From assembly GCA_040003255.1 (NCBI GenBank), contig JBDUCV010000066.1, forward strand, positions 1 to 11,776: a DNA stretch of 11,776 nucleotides, given 5' to 3'. A program made the translations under genes and the position numbers. This DNA comes from JBDUCV01 sp040003255. GTDB lineage: Bacteria > Actinomycetota > Actinomycetes > Mycobacteriales > Jatrophihabitantaceae. The notes beneath the pieces are model-generated. The model did not search any database. It worked only from the letters and a program-made list of their open reading frames with translations, and was not told the origin of the DNA. Positions 1-6,787 of this stretch are shown here, in pieces (the first letter of the stretch is position 1; each line of letters opens with the position of its first letter).

Positions 1-950
1 GACGAAAGCGCTGGATCCGTCGTGGCGAGCGGCGGACCGGGGTTTACCGGAGGCAGAGTCGGACCGGAATCTGGTGCCGGCTCGACGCCGAGAATCGGAA
101 TGGTCACTCCGGGGACACCAGCTGCATAGGCCTTCTCGAGCGCGAACACATTGGCCAGGTACGCCGAGGAGTCGTTGTAGGCCCGGACGGCGCGGATCTG
201 ACCTGCGGACGTACTCAAGTCCCCGCCGGCGGCACATAGATACCCAGCAGCCGCTGCGGCGGCGTCGTAGATGTTGAACGGATCGACGACGTCATCGCCG
301 TTGCCGTCGACACCGTAACCCGCCCAGGTCGACGGGATGAACTGCATCGGGCCGACCGCACGATCGAAAACGAGGTCGCCATCGAGCCGACCCCCATCGC
401 TGTCGCGGATCAGCGCGGAGCCGATGCCGTCGAGCGGAATACCGATCACCTTGCGCGTACTCGTCCCGTCGGTGCGCAGCAATGCGCCGCCGAAGCGCCC
501 GTGGTCGGATTCGACCCGCCCGATTGCGGCAAGCAGCGGCCAAGGCAGCCCGCAGCTGGATGGCTGGGATCGGGCGGCACGTCGATATGCATCCAGTGCC
601 ACGCTCGGGATGCCGTCGGCCGCCAAGGCAGCGATGATCGGTTCTGCCGGCGGGCCGCCTCCAGCTGGCGGGGATGTCCCCGGAGGGGTGGGCAGATCCG
701 TCGACCCCGCAGCTGGAGCGATCGCGCCCGCAGTCTGCTTTGGGACGTCCCAGGTTGACCCCGCCGGTGCCGCTGCCGGTTCGTTGGAAGCCGCGGCGGC
801 CTGGCCGGAATCGGCGAGCGGCAACTGCGCGGATGCGCCGGTCAGCGTTGCGAACAAGGCGATTACCGCCGCGCCCAGCCCGGCCCAGATCCGAGTCGAC
901 CGACGGGTCGACGACGGCTGCACCATCGGCTGCGGTTCGGCCATGCGCAC
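1..950 (-). CDS. Lytic murein transglycosylase (SLT_2/MltB-like), C-terminus truncated by window edge
   Basis: Predicted peptidoglycan lytic transglycosylase acting outside the membrane; the family cleaves the MurNAc-GlcNAc bond to give anhydro-muropeptides. From the GTG at 950 (ATG at 944 is an alternative), the N-terminus has a short polar stretch, then one hydrophobic segment (IWAGLGAAVIALFATLTGA, about residues 20-38), a signal peptide or anchor. A long Ala/Pro/Gly-rich linker follows (about 40-105), then the catalytic domain. The core motif RVESDHGRFGG places the likely catalytic Glu near residue 147. Further family hallmarks are AVGPMQFIPSTWAGYG, DGNGDDVVDPFNIYDAA and AVRAYNDSSAYLANV. 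After the domain a Pro-rich tail begins and runs off the left edge, so the C-terminus is unknown. At least 316 residues are present. No ribosome binding site is evident at either start. Function is confident; the start is not. Confidence 0.88.
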   Translation of the reverse strand, partial: MRMAEPQPMVQPSSTRRSTRIWAGLGAAVIALFATLTGASAQLPLADSGQAAAASNEPAAAPAGSTWDVPKQTAGAIAPAAGSTDLPTPPGTSPPAGGGPPAEPIIAALAADGIPSVALDAYRRAARSQPSSCGLPWPLLAAIGRVESDHGRFGGALLRTDGTSTRKVIGIPLDGIGSALIRDSDGGRLDGDLVFDRAVGPMQFIPSTWAGYGVDGNGDDVVDPFNIYDAAAAAAGYLCAAGGDLSTSAGQIRAVRAYNDSSAYLANVFALEKAYAAGVPGVTIPILGVEPAPDSGPTLPPVNPGPPLATTDPALS

Positions 951-978
951 GTCCAGACGAGTGACGGGATCAATACCG

Positions 979-1009
979 AGGGTAGCCCCGTTTGTCGGTC
1001 TCGTCGCAA
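979..1009 (-). promoter_or_regulatory. Possible sigma-A-type promoter for the lytic transglycosylase
   Basis: On the minus strand TTGCGA (1009-1004) and TACCCT (984-979) are spaced by 19 nt. This would start transcription near 972 and give a leader of about 20 nt to the GTG at 950. The spacer is long and the boxes are partial matches, so this is a tentative call. Confidence 0.3.
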
Positions 1010-1032
1010 CGGGATCGAAACCTCACCAGCTC

Positions 1033-1059
1033 GGAGGTGAAGCGCCCGGGCGCTCCTCC
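1033..1059 (-). other. Strong GC hairpin between guaB1 and the transglycosylase
   Basis: A 14-bp perfect palindrome (AGCGCCCGGGCGCT, 1041-1054) is extended by GGAGG/CCTCC arms with a 3-nt bulge, giving a hairpin over 1033-1059. It lies about 140 nt beyond the guaB1 stop and upstream of the transglycosylase promoter candidate. No U-tract follows on the minus strand, so it is not a classical intrinsic terminator. It may still end guaB1 transcripts, or shape the leader of the next gene if transcribed through. The rest of 1010-1196 holds no gene that I can see. Confidence 0.45.
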
Positions 1060-1196
1060 TCTTCGGTCCGAGTACCACCACCATCCATCAAGGCTCATAC
1101 CTCTTGGAGCTGTGCGGCTTCGCTTGGGTGTTATCGGCTGGACGGCCACTACCGCTGCTCGCCTACCAAGGATCACGGGCACTGCGTCTAGCGAGG

Positions 1197-2630
1197 TCAC
1201 CAGCTGCTGTGAACCGGCCGGCCTTCGGCGTATCCCGACGTGCTTTGCACGCCAATCACCGCGCGATCCGCGAATTGATCCAGGTCGGCGGCGCCGGCGT
1301 AGGTGCACGACGAGCGCACTCCGGCGACGATCGAATCGATCAAGTCTTCGACACCGGGCCGCTGCGGATCCAAATACATCCGGCCGGTTGAAATGCCCTC
1401 TTCGAACAGTGCCTTTCGGGCCCGGTCGAAGTCGCCTTCGCCGGTCGTCCGGCTGGCGACCGCCCGGGCCGACGCCATCCCGTAACTCTCCTTGTACAGC
1501 CGGCCGTCCGGTGCACGCTGCAGATCACCTGGTGACTCGTAAGTGCCCGCGAACCACGAACCGATCATCACGGACGCGGCTCCGGCAGCCAGGGCAAGCG
1601 CGACGTCGCGCGGGTGACGGACCCCGCCGTCCGCCCACACGTGCGCCCCGACTTCGCGCGCTGCGGCTGCGCACTCCACTACAGCGGAAAATTGCGGCCG
1701 CCCGACGCCGGTCATCATCCGAGTGGTGCACATCGCACCAGGCCCGACGCCGACCTTCACGATGTCGGCACCGGCTGCGACGAGGTCACGCACCCCGTCG
1801 GCGGAGACTACGTTGCCGGCAACCACCGGCACGGCTGGCGACAGGGCGCGGATGGCGGCCAGCGCATCGAGCATGCGCTGCTGGTGGCCGTGCGCGGTGT
1901 CGACGACGAGGACGTCCGCGCCGACGTCTAAAAGCCGGGCGGCCTTGCGGGCGACGTCGCCGTTCACCCCGATCGCCGCAGCGATTCGCAGGCGTCCCGC
2001 CGCGTCGACCGATGGACGGTAGAGCGTCGAGCGCAATGCGGCCGTGCGGGTCAGGATGCCCACCAACTCCCCCGCGTCATCGACCACCGGCGCCAGGCCC
2101 CGGTGGGCCTCGTCGAGCAGGTCGAATGCCTTGTGCGGGTCGACGTCACGCTGCAGCGTGAGCACCGGGCTCGACATCACCCGGTGCAGTTGGGCGAAGC
2201 GATCGGCGCCCAGGCAGTCGGCCTCGGTGACGACGCCCACCGGCCGAGCCGCGTCGACCACTAGCACGGCCCCGTGCGCCCGCTTGGGCAGCAAGGCCAG
2301 CGCGTCGCCGACCGTACTGTGCGGGGCAAGTGTGAGCGGGGTGTCGAACACCAGATGGCGCGATTTGACATAGTCGACGACGTCGGCGACCACCTCGGCG
2401 GGAATGTCCTGAGGCACGACCGCGAGGGCGCCGCGGCGGGCGACCGTCTCGGCCATCCGCCGGCCGGCGACGGCGGTCATGTTGGCCACCACCAGCGGAA
2501 TCGTCGCCCCGCTGCCGTCCGATGTCGCAAGATCGACGTCGAACCGGGACGCGACATCGGAGCGAGCCGGGACCATGAAGACATCGTCGTAGGTCAGCTC
2601 GTGGGGCGGAAGCGGTCCGAGGAAGCGCAC
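1197..2630 (-). CDS. guaB1: GuaB1-type IMPDH/GMP reductase family enzyme with CBS pair
   Basis: A cytosolic (beta/alpha)8-barrel enzyme of purine nucleotide interconversion, 477 aa, the length of mycobacterial GuaB1. The opening ELTYDDVFMVPARSDV is the IMPDH/GMPR N-terminus. Two CBS repeats occupy about residues 95-205 (for example VGVVTEADCL and LVGILTRTAAL). The active-site loop GVGPGAMCTTR puts the catalytic Cys near residue 301, and VWADGGVRHPRDVALALAAGA is the phosphate-binding region. From family knowledge, mycobacterial GuaB1 was shown to act as a GMP reductase (GMP to IMP with NADPH) rather than an IMP dehydrogenase, so salvage is the likelier role; this is inference here. The GTG at 2630 is chosen because MRFLGPLPPHELTYDD matches the usual start and a -10 box lies 9 nt upstream with no ribosome binding site. 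It is divergent from the HAD gene. Confidence 0.92.
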   Translation of the reverse strand: MRFLGPLPPHELTYDDVFMVPARSDVASRFDVDLATSDGSGATIPLVVANMTAVAGRRMAETVARRGALAVVPQDIPAEVVADVVDYVKSRHLVFDTPLTLAPHSTVGDALALLPKRAHGAVLVVDAARPVGVVTEADCLGADRFAQLHRVMSSPVLTLQRDVDPHKAFDLLDEAHRGLAPVVDDAGELVGILTRTAALRSTLYRPSVDAAGRLRIAAAIGVNGDVARKAARLLDVGADVLVVDTAHGHQQRMLDALAAIRALSPAVPVVAGNVVSADGVRDLVAAGADIVKVGVGPGAMCTTRMMTGVGRPQFSAVVECAAAAREVGAHVWADGGVRHPRDVALALAAGAASVMIGSWFAGTYESPGDLQRAPDGRLYKESYGMASARAVASRTTGEGDFDRARKALFEEGISTGRMYLDPQRPGVEDLIDSIVAGVRSSCTYAGAADLDQFADRAVIGVQSTSGYAEGRPVHSSW

Positions 2631-2639
2631 GAGAGCTGG

Positions 2640-2645
2640 AGTCTA
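2640..2645 (-). promoter_or_regulatory. -10 box of guaB1 (near-leaderless)
   Basis: TAGACT on the minus strand ends 9 nt before the GTG start of guaB1, so transcription would begin within about 0-3 nt of the start codon. No Shine-Dalgarno sequence fits in CCAGCTCTC. No convincing -35 box is visible. Confidence 0.4.
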
Positions 2646-2675
2646 CCGGCGAACGACGGGTCCGCGCGCCCCCTC

Positions 2676-2681
2676 TAGGCT
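2676..2681 (+). promoter_or_regulatory. -10 box of the HAD gene (leaderless)
   Basis: TAGGCT is followed by exactly 7 nt (CGTCTCG) and then the ATG at 2689, the spacing expected when the transcript begins at the start codon. There is no ribosome binding site. The guaB1 -10 box lies 31 bp away on the opposite strand, so the two promoters are back to back and their upstream regions overlap. Confidence 0.45.
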
Positions 2682-2688
2682 CGTCTCG

Positions 2689-3159
2689 ATGAGCATCGCG
2701 GTGCTGGACATCGACGGCGTGGTGGCTGACGTCCGGCACCGCTTGCACCATCTGCAGCGGCGTCCCAAAGACTGGGCTGAGTTCTTCGCCGCAGCCGGCG
2801 AAGACACTGTGCTCGCCGAGGGCGCGGTGCTGGCGGCCAAGCTTGCCGGCGAACACGACATCGTCTGGCTCACCGGTCGCCCCGAGTTTCTCCGGCGGAT
2901 CACCGTCAACTGGCTGGCGACCGCAGGCCTGCCCGCCGGCGACCTGGTGATGCGTCCGGAGCGCGATCGTCGGCCGGCTGCAGAGTTCAAGTTGCACGCG
3001 CTTCGCGCGCTCGGCAGTCGCGGAATCGCCGCTGTCCTCGACGACGACCCCGAGGTCATCCGAGCTGCGGGGGCGGCTGGTCTGCCGGCGGTACTGGCCG
3101 ACTGGGTCCCCCGAGGCCACGAACTTCGCGAGGCACAGGACCGGCTCGGCCGTACCTGA
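2689..3159 (+). CDS. HAD-superfamily phosphatase, polynucleotide 3'-phosphatase-like
   Basis: A 156-aa cytosolic HAD hydrolase. All four HAD motifs are visible: motif I LDIDGVV (nucleophile and acid/base Asp at residues 7 and 9), motif II WLTGRPE, motif III Lys in AAEFKLHAL, and motif IV LDDDPEVI. The segment LTGRP, then LVMRPERDRRPAAEFK, resembles the phosphatase domain of T4 polynucleotide kinase/phosphatase and related small actinobacterial phosphatases. A nucleotide or nucleic-acid 3'-phosphate is therefore a plausible substrate, but substrate choice in HAD enzymes cannot be read from motifs alone. No cap domain of notable size is present. The start ATG lies 7 nt after a TAGGCT box, suggesting a leaderless mRNA. 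The gene stands alone, divergent from guaB1. The phosphatase fold is secure; the substrate is not. Confidence 0.82.
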   Translation: MSIAVLDIDGVVADVRHRLHHLQRRPKDWAEFFAAAGEDTVLAEGAVLAAKLAGEHDIVWLTGRPEFLRRITVNWLATAGLPAGDLVMRPERDRRPAAEFKLHALRALGSRGIAAVLDDDPEVIRAAGAAGLPAVLADWVPRGHELREAQDRLGRT

Positions 3160-3278
3160 CTAACTGAGCCGACGAGTCGGGCGAAACGGGACCACCGGGT
3201 CGAGACGCAATTGGCGGCCGGACAGCCGATATGCGTGCGATGGCAAGAAGCTGCCGCCGGTATTGCCCGGTTTGGGAC

Positions 3279-3302
3279 GGAACACGCGGAGTCCGGCGCG
3301 TT
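3279..3302 (+). promoter_or_regulatory. ECF-sigma-like promoter match upstream of the DUF5999 gene
   Basis: GGAAC (3279-3283), 15 nt, CGTT (3299-3302) matches the consensus used by stress ECF sigma factors of the SigE/SigH type in actinobacteria. A transcript would begin near 3308, leaving a leader of about 75 nt before the ATG at 3382. The match is exact but short, so chance is possible. The rest of 3160-3381 shows no gene that I can support. Confidence 0.35.
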
Positions 3303-3381
3303 GCCACAGCTGGAAGTTCGCCGTTCTCGGGAGCAGACTTGGGCTTGTCCGAGCACCGCAAGCGATTACAGGGACAGCCCG

Positions 3382-3639
3382 ATGCCCACCGAAGCACCGT
3401 CCACACCCGCGCAATCCCGCACGCACTCCTGCGCGCATACCCCGCCATGCGCCGAAGCGGACGCCTTCGACCGCGATTCCGCGCACGTGCTGGTCGCCCA
3501 CCCCGAACAGGGGTGGAGCCTGCTCTGCAACGGCGTCGTGCTGTTTGAAGACACCGGCGAACTGCTGCCCGACGGTCAGAGCATCGCCGCTCGTCGCCGC
3601 GAACTACTGTCAGCGGCCGCGCACCGAAAGACAAGCTGA
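3382..3639 (+). CDS. Small DUF5999 family protein
   Basis: An 85-aa conserved actinobacterial protein of unknown function. The core from HSCAHTPPCAEAD through AHPEQGWSLLCNGVVLFEDTG to ELLPDGQSIAARR is close to the DUF5999 proteins of Streptomyces and relatives, which usually start nearer the Cys-His motif. The pattern CxHxxPC plus a later Cys (SLLCNG) could bind a metal, but that is inference. There is no signal peptide or membrane segment. The ATG at 3382 is chosen over upstream in-frame codons because AGGGA sits 7 nt before it and the sequence upstream does not resemble the family. The first 15 or so residues (MPTEAPSTPAQSRT) are low-complexity. It converges with gcvP, 32 bp apart, with no clear terminator between. 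Family membership is fairly sure from memory of the family; the role is unknown. Confidence 0.8.
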   Translation: MPTEAPSTPAQSRTHSCAHTPPCAEADAFDRDSAHVLVAHPEQGWSLLCNGVVLFEDTGELLPDGQSIAARRRELLSAAAHRKTS

Positions 3640-3671
3640 GCGCAAACCTTCCGGGGACCGACGGCCAGCAG

Positions 3672-6563
3672 TTACGCGTACTCCTCCACCGGCGGGCAGG
3701 CACACACCAGGTTCCGGTCACCGAATGCGCCGTCGATGCGCCGCACCGGTGCCCAATACTTGGCCGACGGGTTCACACCGGCCGGGTAGGCAGCCTCGGC
3801 CCGGGTGTAGGGATGCTTCCAGTCCGCCAGCAGCGAGGCCGCGGTGTGTGGGGCGTTCACCAGCGGGTTGTCTTCGGCTGGCCAGGTACCCGCGGCGACG
3901 GAATCGATCTCGGCCTTGATCGCGATCATCGCGGCGGCGAAGCGGTCTATTTCAACGAGGTCCTCGGACTCTGTGGGCTCGACCATCAGCGTGCCCGCCA
4001 CCGGAAAGGACATCGTCGGCGCGTGGAACCCGTAGTCAATGAGCCGCTTGGCAACGTCATCGACAGTCACGCCGGTGTCGCGGGTGATTGCCCGCAGGTC
4101 GAGGATGCACTCGTGCGCGACCAGTCCGTGCGCCCCGGTGTAGAGCACCGGGTAGTGCGGCGCGAGCCGGGTGGCAACGTAATTCGCCGACAGGATAGCG
4201 GCGCCGGTGGCCCGAGTCAGCCCGTCCGGACCCATCAGCCGCAGGTACGCCCAGGTGATCGGCAGGATCGACGCCGATCCCCACGGCGCGGCTGCGACCG
4301 CGCCGCTTCCGCTCGTCGGCCCAGCGCCCGGTTGAACCGAGTGGTTCGGCAGGTGCGGCGCGAGGTGGGCGCGCACGCCGATCGGTCCGACGCCCGGGCC
4401 GCCGCCGCCGTGCGGGATACAGAACGTCTTGTGCAAATTCAGGTGCGAAACGTCGGCGCCGAACTTGCCTGGACGGGCCACCCCCACCATGGCGTTCAGA
4501 TTCGCCCCGTCCACGTAGACCTGGCCGCCCGCGTCGTGCACCAGCTCGCACACCATGCCGATGTGGTCCTCGAACACGCCGTGGGTGGACGGGTAGGTGA
4601 CCATGATCGCGGCGAGCGTGTCGGCGTGCTCGGCTACCTTCGCGCGCAGATCGTCCAGATCGATCTCGCCTTGGTCGCCACCGGTCTTCACCACGACGAC
4701 GCGCATACCCGCCATGACGGCACTCGCGGCGTTGGTGCCATGCGCGCTGGCGGGGATCAGGCACACGTCGCGGTGCGCGTCGCCGTTCGCTAGGTGGAAT
4801 CCGCGGATCGCGAGCAGGCCGGCGAACTCGCCCTGTGAACCGGCATTCGGCTGCAGCGACACGGCGTCGTAGCCGGTGATCTCGGCGAGCCACCGTTGCA
4901 GATCGTCGAACAAGAGCTGATACCCGTCGAACTGACCGGCCGGTGCGAACGGATGGATGTTGGCGAAGCCGGGCAGGGTGATCGGCTCAAGCTCGGTGGT
5001 GGCGTTGAGCTTCATGGTGCATGAGCCGAGCGGGATCATGCCGCGATCGAGGGCGTAGTCGCGGTCGGCGAGCCGGCGCAGGTAACGCAGCATCGCGGTC
5101 TCGGAACGGTGCGCCGAGAAAACCGGGTGGGTGAGGAAGGGGGACGTGCGCTGGAATGCGTCTGGCACGACGCCTTGGTGCTGACCGTCGAGCCGGGTTA
5201 CGTCGGCGTAGGACAGCGCGGTGCCGAACGCGCCCCACAGGGCGACGATCTCGCTACGGCGCGTCTTCTCGTCGCAGGCAATGCCCACCGTGTCGGCGTC
5301 GATCTGTCGGATGTTGATGCCCTCGGCGAGCGCGGCCGCCACGACCTCGGCAGCCCGTTCGGGAACGCGAACCGACACGGTGTCGAAGAACGGCTGGTCA
5401 ACCACCTCGACTGCGGCCTCGCGCAGGCCGTCGGCCAGGATTGCGGCCAGCCGGTGAACCCGACGCGCGATGTCACGCAGGCCATCCGGGCCGTGGTAGA
5501 CCGCGTACATGCTCGCGATGATCGCGAGCAGCACCTGCGAGGTGCAGATGTTGCTGGTTGCCTTCTCCCGGCGGATGTGCTGCTCACGAGTCTGCAGGGC
5601 GAGCCGGTACGCCGGCTGGCCATCTGCGTCGACGGAAACCCCGACCAATCGACCCGGCAGCTGCCGCTCCAGTCCGGCGCGGGTTGCGAGGTAACCCGCG
5701 TGCGGTCCGCCGAACCCGAGCGGGACGCCGAAACGCTGAGTACTGCCGACCGCCATGTCTGCGCCGAACTCGCCGGGCGGGGTCAAGATGGTGAGGGCCA
5801 GCAGGTCGGCTGCGACGGTGACCAATGCACCCCGCTCGTGCGCGGCGGCAACCACCGGAGCCAGGTCCCGTACCGCCCCCGACGCGCCCGGGTACTGCAG
5901 GAGCACGCCAAACACCTCATCGTCGGGCAGCGGTGTACTTAAGTCGAACGTGGTGACCGTGAGCCCGAGCGGGACGGCGCGGGTGCGCAGCACGTCCAGT
6001 GTCTGTGGCAGCACGTCGGCGTCGACGAGGAAGGTACCCGCGCCGCGCCTGGCCGCCGCCGAGGACCGGTGCGCCAACGCCATCGCCTCGGCTGCGGCAG
6101 TGCCCTCGTCGAGCAGCGAGGCACCGGCAAGGGGCAGTGCGGTGAGGTCTTCGACCATCGTCTGGAAGTTCAAGAGCGCCTCGAGCCGGCCCTGGCTGAT
6201 CTCGGGCTGGTAAGGCGTATACGCGGTGTACCAGGCGGGGCTCTCGAGGACATTGCGGCGGATCACCGCGGGCGTGATCGTGTCGTAATACCCGAGGCCG
6301 ATCATTGACGTGAGTTGCCGATTGCGGGCTGCCAGCTCGCGTAGTTCGGCGGCTACCTCATCTTCACCGGAAGCCGGTGGCAGGTTCAGCACCGACCGCT
6401 CACGAATGCTGGCCGGGATCGCCGCGGCGAGCAGGTCGTCGAGCGTGTCGTATCCGACCGCGGCGAGCATGCGCTGCTGGTCGGTGGCTGCCGCGATGCC
6501 GATGTGCCGGGCCTCGAAGGCCGAGGCGTGCTCCAGATCGAACAGGCTTGGCAAGTCGCTCAT
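3672..6563 (-). CDS. gcvP: Glycine dehydrogenase (decarboxylating), P-protein of the glycine cleavage system
   Basis: A PLP enzyme that decarboxylates glycine and passes the aminomethyl group to lipoyl-GcvH. At 963 aa it is the single-chain (not split) form. The N-terminal half carries RHIGIAAATDQQRMLAAVGY, MIGLGYYDTITP, YTPYQPEISQGRLEALLNFQ and REKATSNICTSQ. The C-terminal half carries MIPLGSCTMKLNAT, LQPNAGSQGEFAGL, MVTYPSTHGVFE and the PLP-lysine motif HLNLHKTFCIPHGGGGPG with Lys at residue 712. AAGTGA-like AAGGTGA lies 8 nt before the ATG at 6563 and fixes the start. The leader contains a glycine riboswitch, so expression should respond to glycine. gcvH is about 4 kb upstream on the same strand, separated by regulators; gcvT and lpd are absent from the window. 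The reading frame is intact. Confidence 0.97.
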   Translation of the reverse strand: MSDLPSLFDLEHASAFEARHIGIAAATDQQRMLAAVGYDTLDDLLAAAIPASIRERSVLNLPPASGEDEVAAELRELAARNRQLTSMIGLGYYDTITPAVIRRNVLESPAWYTAYTPYQPEISQGRLEALLNFQTMVEDLTALPLAGASLLDEGTAAAEAMALAHRSSAAARRGAGTFLVDADVLPQTLDVLRTRAVPLGLTVTTFDLSTPLPDDEVFGVLLQYPGASGAVRDLAPVVAAAHERGALVTVAADLLALTILTPPGEFGADMAVGSTQRFGVPLGFGGPHAGYLATRAGLERQLPGRLVGVSVDADGQPAYRLALQTREQHIRREKATSNICTSQVLLAIIASMYAVYHGPDGLRDIARRVHRLAAILADGLREAAVEVVDQPFFDTVSVRVPERAAEVVAAALAEGINIRQIDADTVGIACDEKTRRSEIVALWGAFGTALSYADVTRLDGQHQGVVPDAFQRTSPFLTHPVFSAHRSETAMLRYLRRLADRDYALDRGMIPLGSCTMKLNATTELEPITLPGFANIHPFAPAGQFDGYQLLFDDLQRWLAEITGYDAVSLQPNAGSQGEFAGLLAIRGFHLANGDAHRDVCLIPASAHGTNAASAVMAGMRVVVVKTGGDQGEIDLDDLRAKVAEHADTLAAIMVTYPSTHGVFEDHIGMVCELVHDAGGQVYVDGANLNAMVGVARPGKFGADVSHLNLHKTFCIPHGGGGPGVGPIGVRAHLAPHLPNHSVQPGAGPTSGSGAVAAAPWGSASILPITWAYLRLMGPDGLTRATGAAILSANYVATRLAPHYPVLYTGAHGLVAHECILDLRAITRDTGVTVDDVAKRLIDYGFHAPTMSFPVAGTLMVEPTESEDLVEIDRFAAAMIAIKAEIDSVAAGTWPAEDNPLVNAPHTAASLLADWKHPYTRAEAAYPAGVNPSAKYWAPVRRIDGAFGDRNLVCACPPVEEYA

Positions 6564-6587
6564 CGGTCAGGTCACCTTCGGCTGTTG

Positions 6588-6608
6588 CCGGACATCGGCT
6601 CGATCCGG
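6588..6608 (-). other. Hairpin just upstream of the gcvP ribosome binding site
   Basis: On the minus strand CCGGA (6608-6604) pairs with TCCGG (6592-6588), with TCG/CGA able to extend the stem over a 3-nt loop. It ends 9 nt before AAGGTGA, in the part of the leader where the riboswitch expression platform is expected. Confidence 0.4.
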
Positions 6609-6622
6609 ACGGACGGGTACCG

Positions 6623-6640
6623 GGGTACCGGTCGGCACCC
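6623..6640 (-). other. Hairpin in the gcvP leader downstream of the glycine aptamer
   Basis: GGGTGCC (6640-6634) pairs with GGTACCC (6629-6623) across the loop GACC, with one G-U pair. A second GGTACC copy follows at once, so an alternative pairing exists. No U-tract follows, so this is not a classic terminator. It may be part of the expression platform. Confidence 0.4.
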
Positions 6641-6670
6641 GGATTCCCCGTCTGTCGGGACCCATGGGGC

Positions 6671-6771
6671 CTACCTCCAGAGCGACCTCACCGCGTGGTC
6701 CGTGTGCCTGAGAGGTTCCGGGGATGTTGCCCCTTCGGCGCCGTCCGCATCAGCGGACGAACTCTCCCGCG
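6671..6771 (-). promoter_or_regulatory. Glycine riboswitch (single recognisable aptamer) controlling gcvP
   Basis: The minus strand shows the glycine aptamer core in order: GCGGGAGAGTTC (from about 6771), a GTCCGC/GCGGAC stem (6758-6742), the conserved GCGCCGAAGGGGCAAC (6742-6727), ATCCCCGGAA and CTCTCAGGC closing P1 with GGGAGAG. The linker and CTCTGGAG (about 6684-6677) follow, as in many actinobacterial gcv leaders. I see only one aptamer; no second GCCGAAGG or GGTGAAAGCC core with ACTCTCAGG occurs before the gcvP start. It begins 17 nt past the marR stop and lies about 110 nt upstream of gcvP. In this family glycine binding usually turns gcv genes on. How the signal reaches gcvP is inferred, not seen. 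Confidence 0.92.
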
Positions 6772-6787
6772 CGGGTATGACGGCCGA

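Noticed and set aside
337..1191. Long plus-strand open frame of 284 codons
   Set aside because: It lies antisense to the transglycosylase, whose minus-strand frame carries clear catalytic motifs; the plus frame is Arg/Pro/Ser-rich and resembles nothing.
951..1196. c-di-AMP (ydaO-type) riboswitch upstream of the cell-wall hydrolase
   Set aside because: This class is known before such genes in actinobacteria, so I looked for it, but its conserved core segments are not visible on the minus strand.
992..2161. Plus-strand open frame of 389 codons
   Set aside because: Arg-rich shadow of guaB1 on the opposite strand, a normal by-product of high GC.
3169..3180. CCGAC-GA-GTCGG as a terminator of the HAD gene
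   Set aside because: The stem is 5 bp with a 2-nt loop and no T-run follows; too weak to call.
2146..3356. Minus-strand open frames across the HAD gene
   Set aside because: They run antisense to a protein with all four HAD motifs and show no family features.
3640..3671. Bidirectional terminator between the convergent DUF5999 and gcvP genes
   Set aside because: No convincing stem in the 32 bp.
3813..5942. Long plus-strand frames inside gcvP
   Set aside because: Antisense to an intact 963-residue GcvP; composition is typical of shadows.
6611..6629. Repeated GGTACC units in the gcvP leader as a protein-binding site
   Set aside because: They are better explained as the arms of leader RNA hairpins; nothing else supports a DNA site.
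6564..6670. Second glycine aptamer
   Set aside because: Hairpins are present but no conserved core (GCCGAAGG or GGTGAAAGCC) with a closing ACTCTCAGG.
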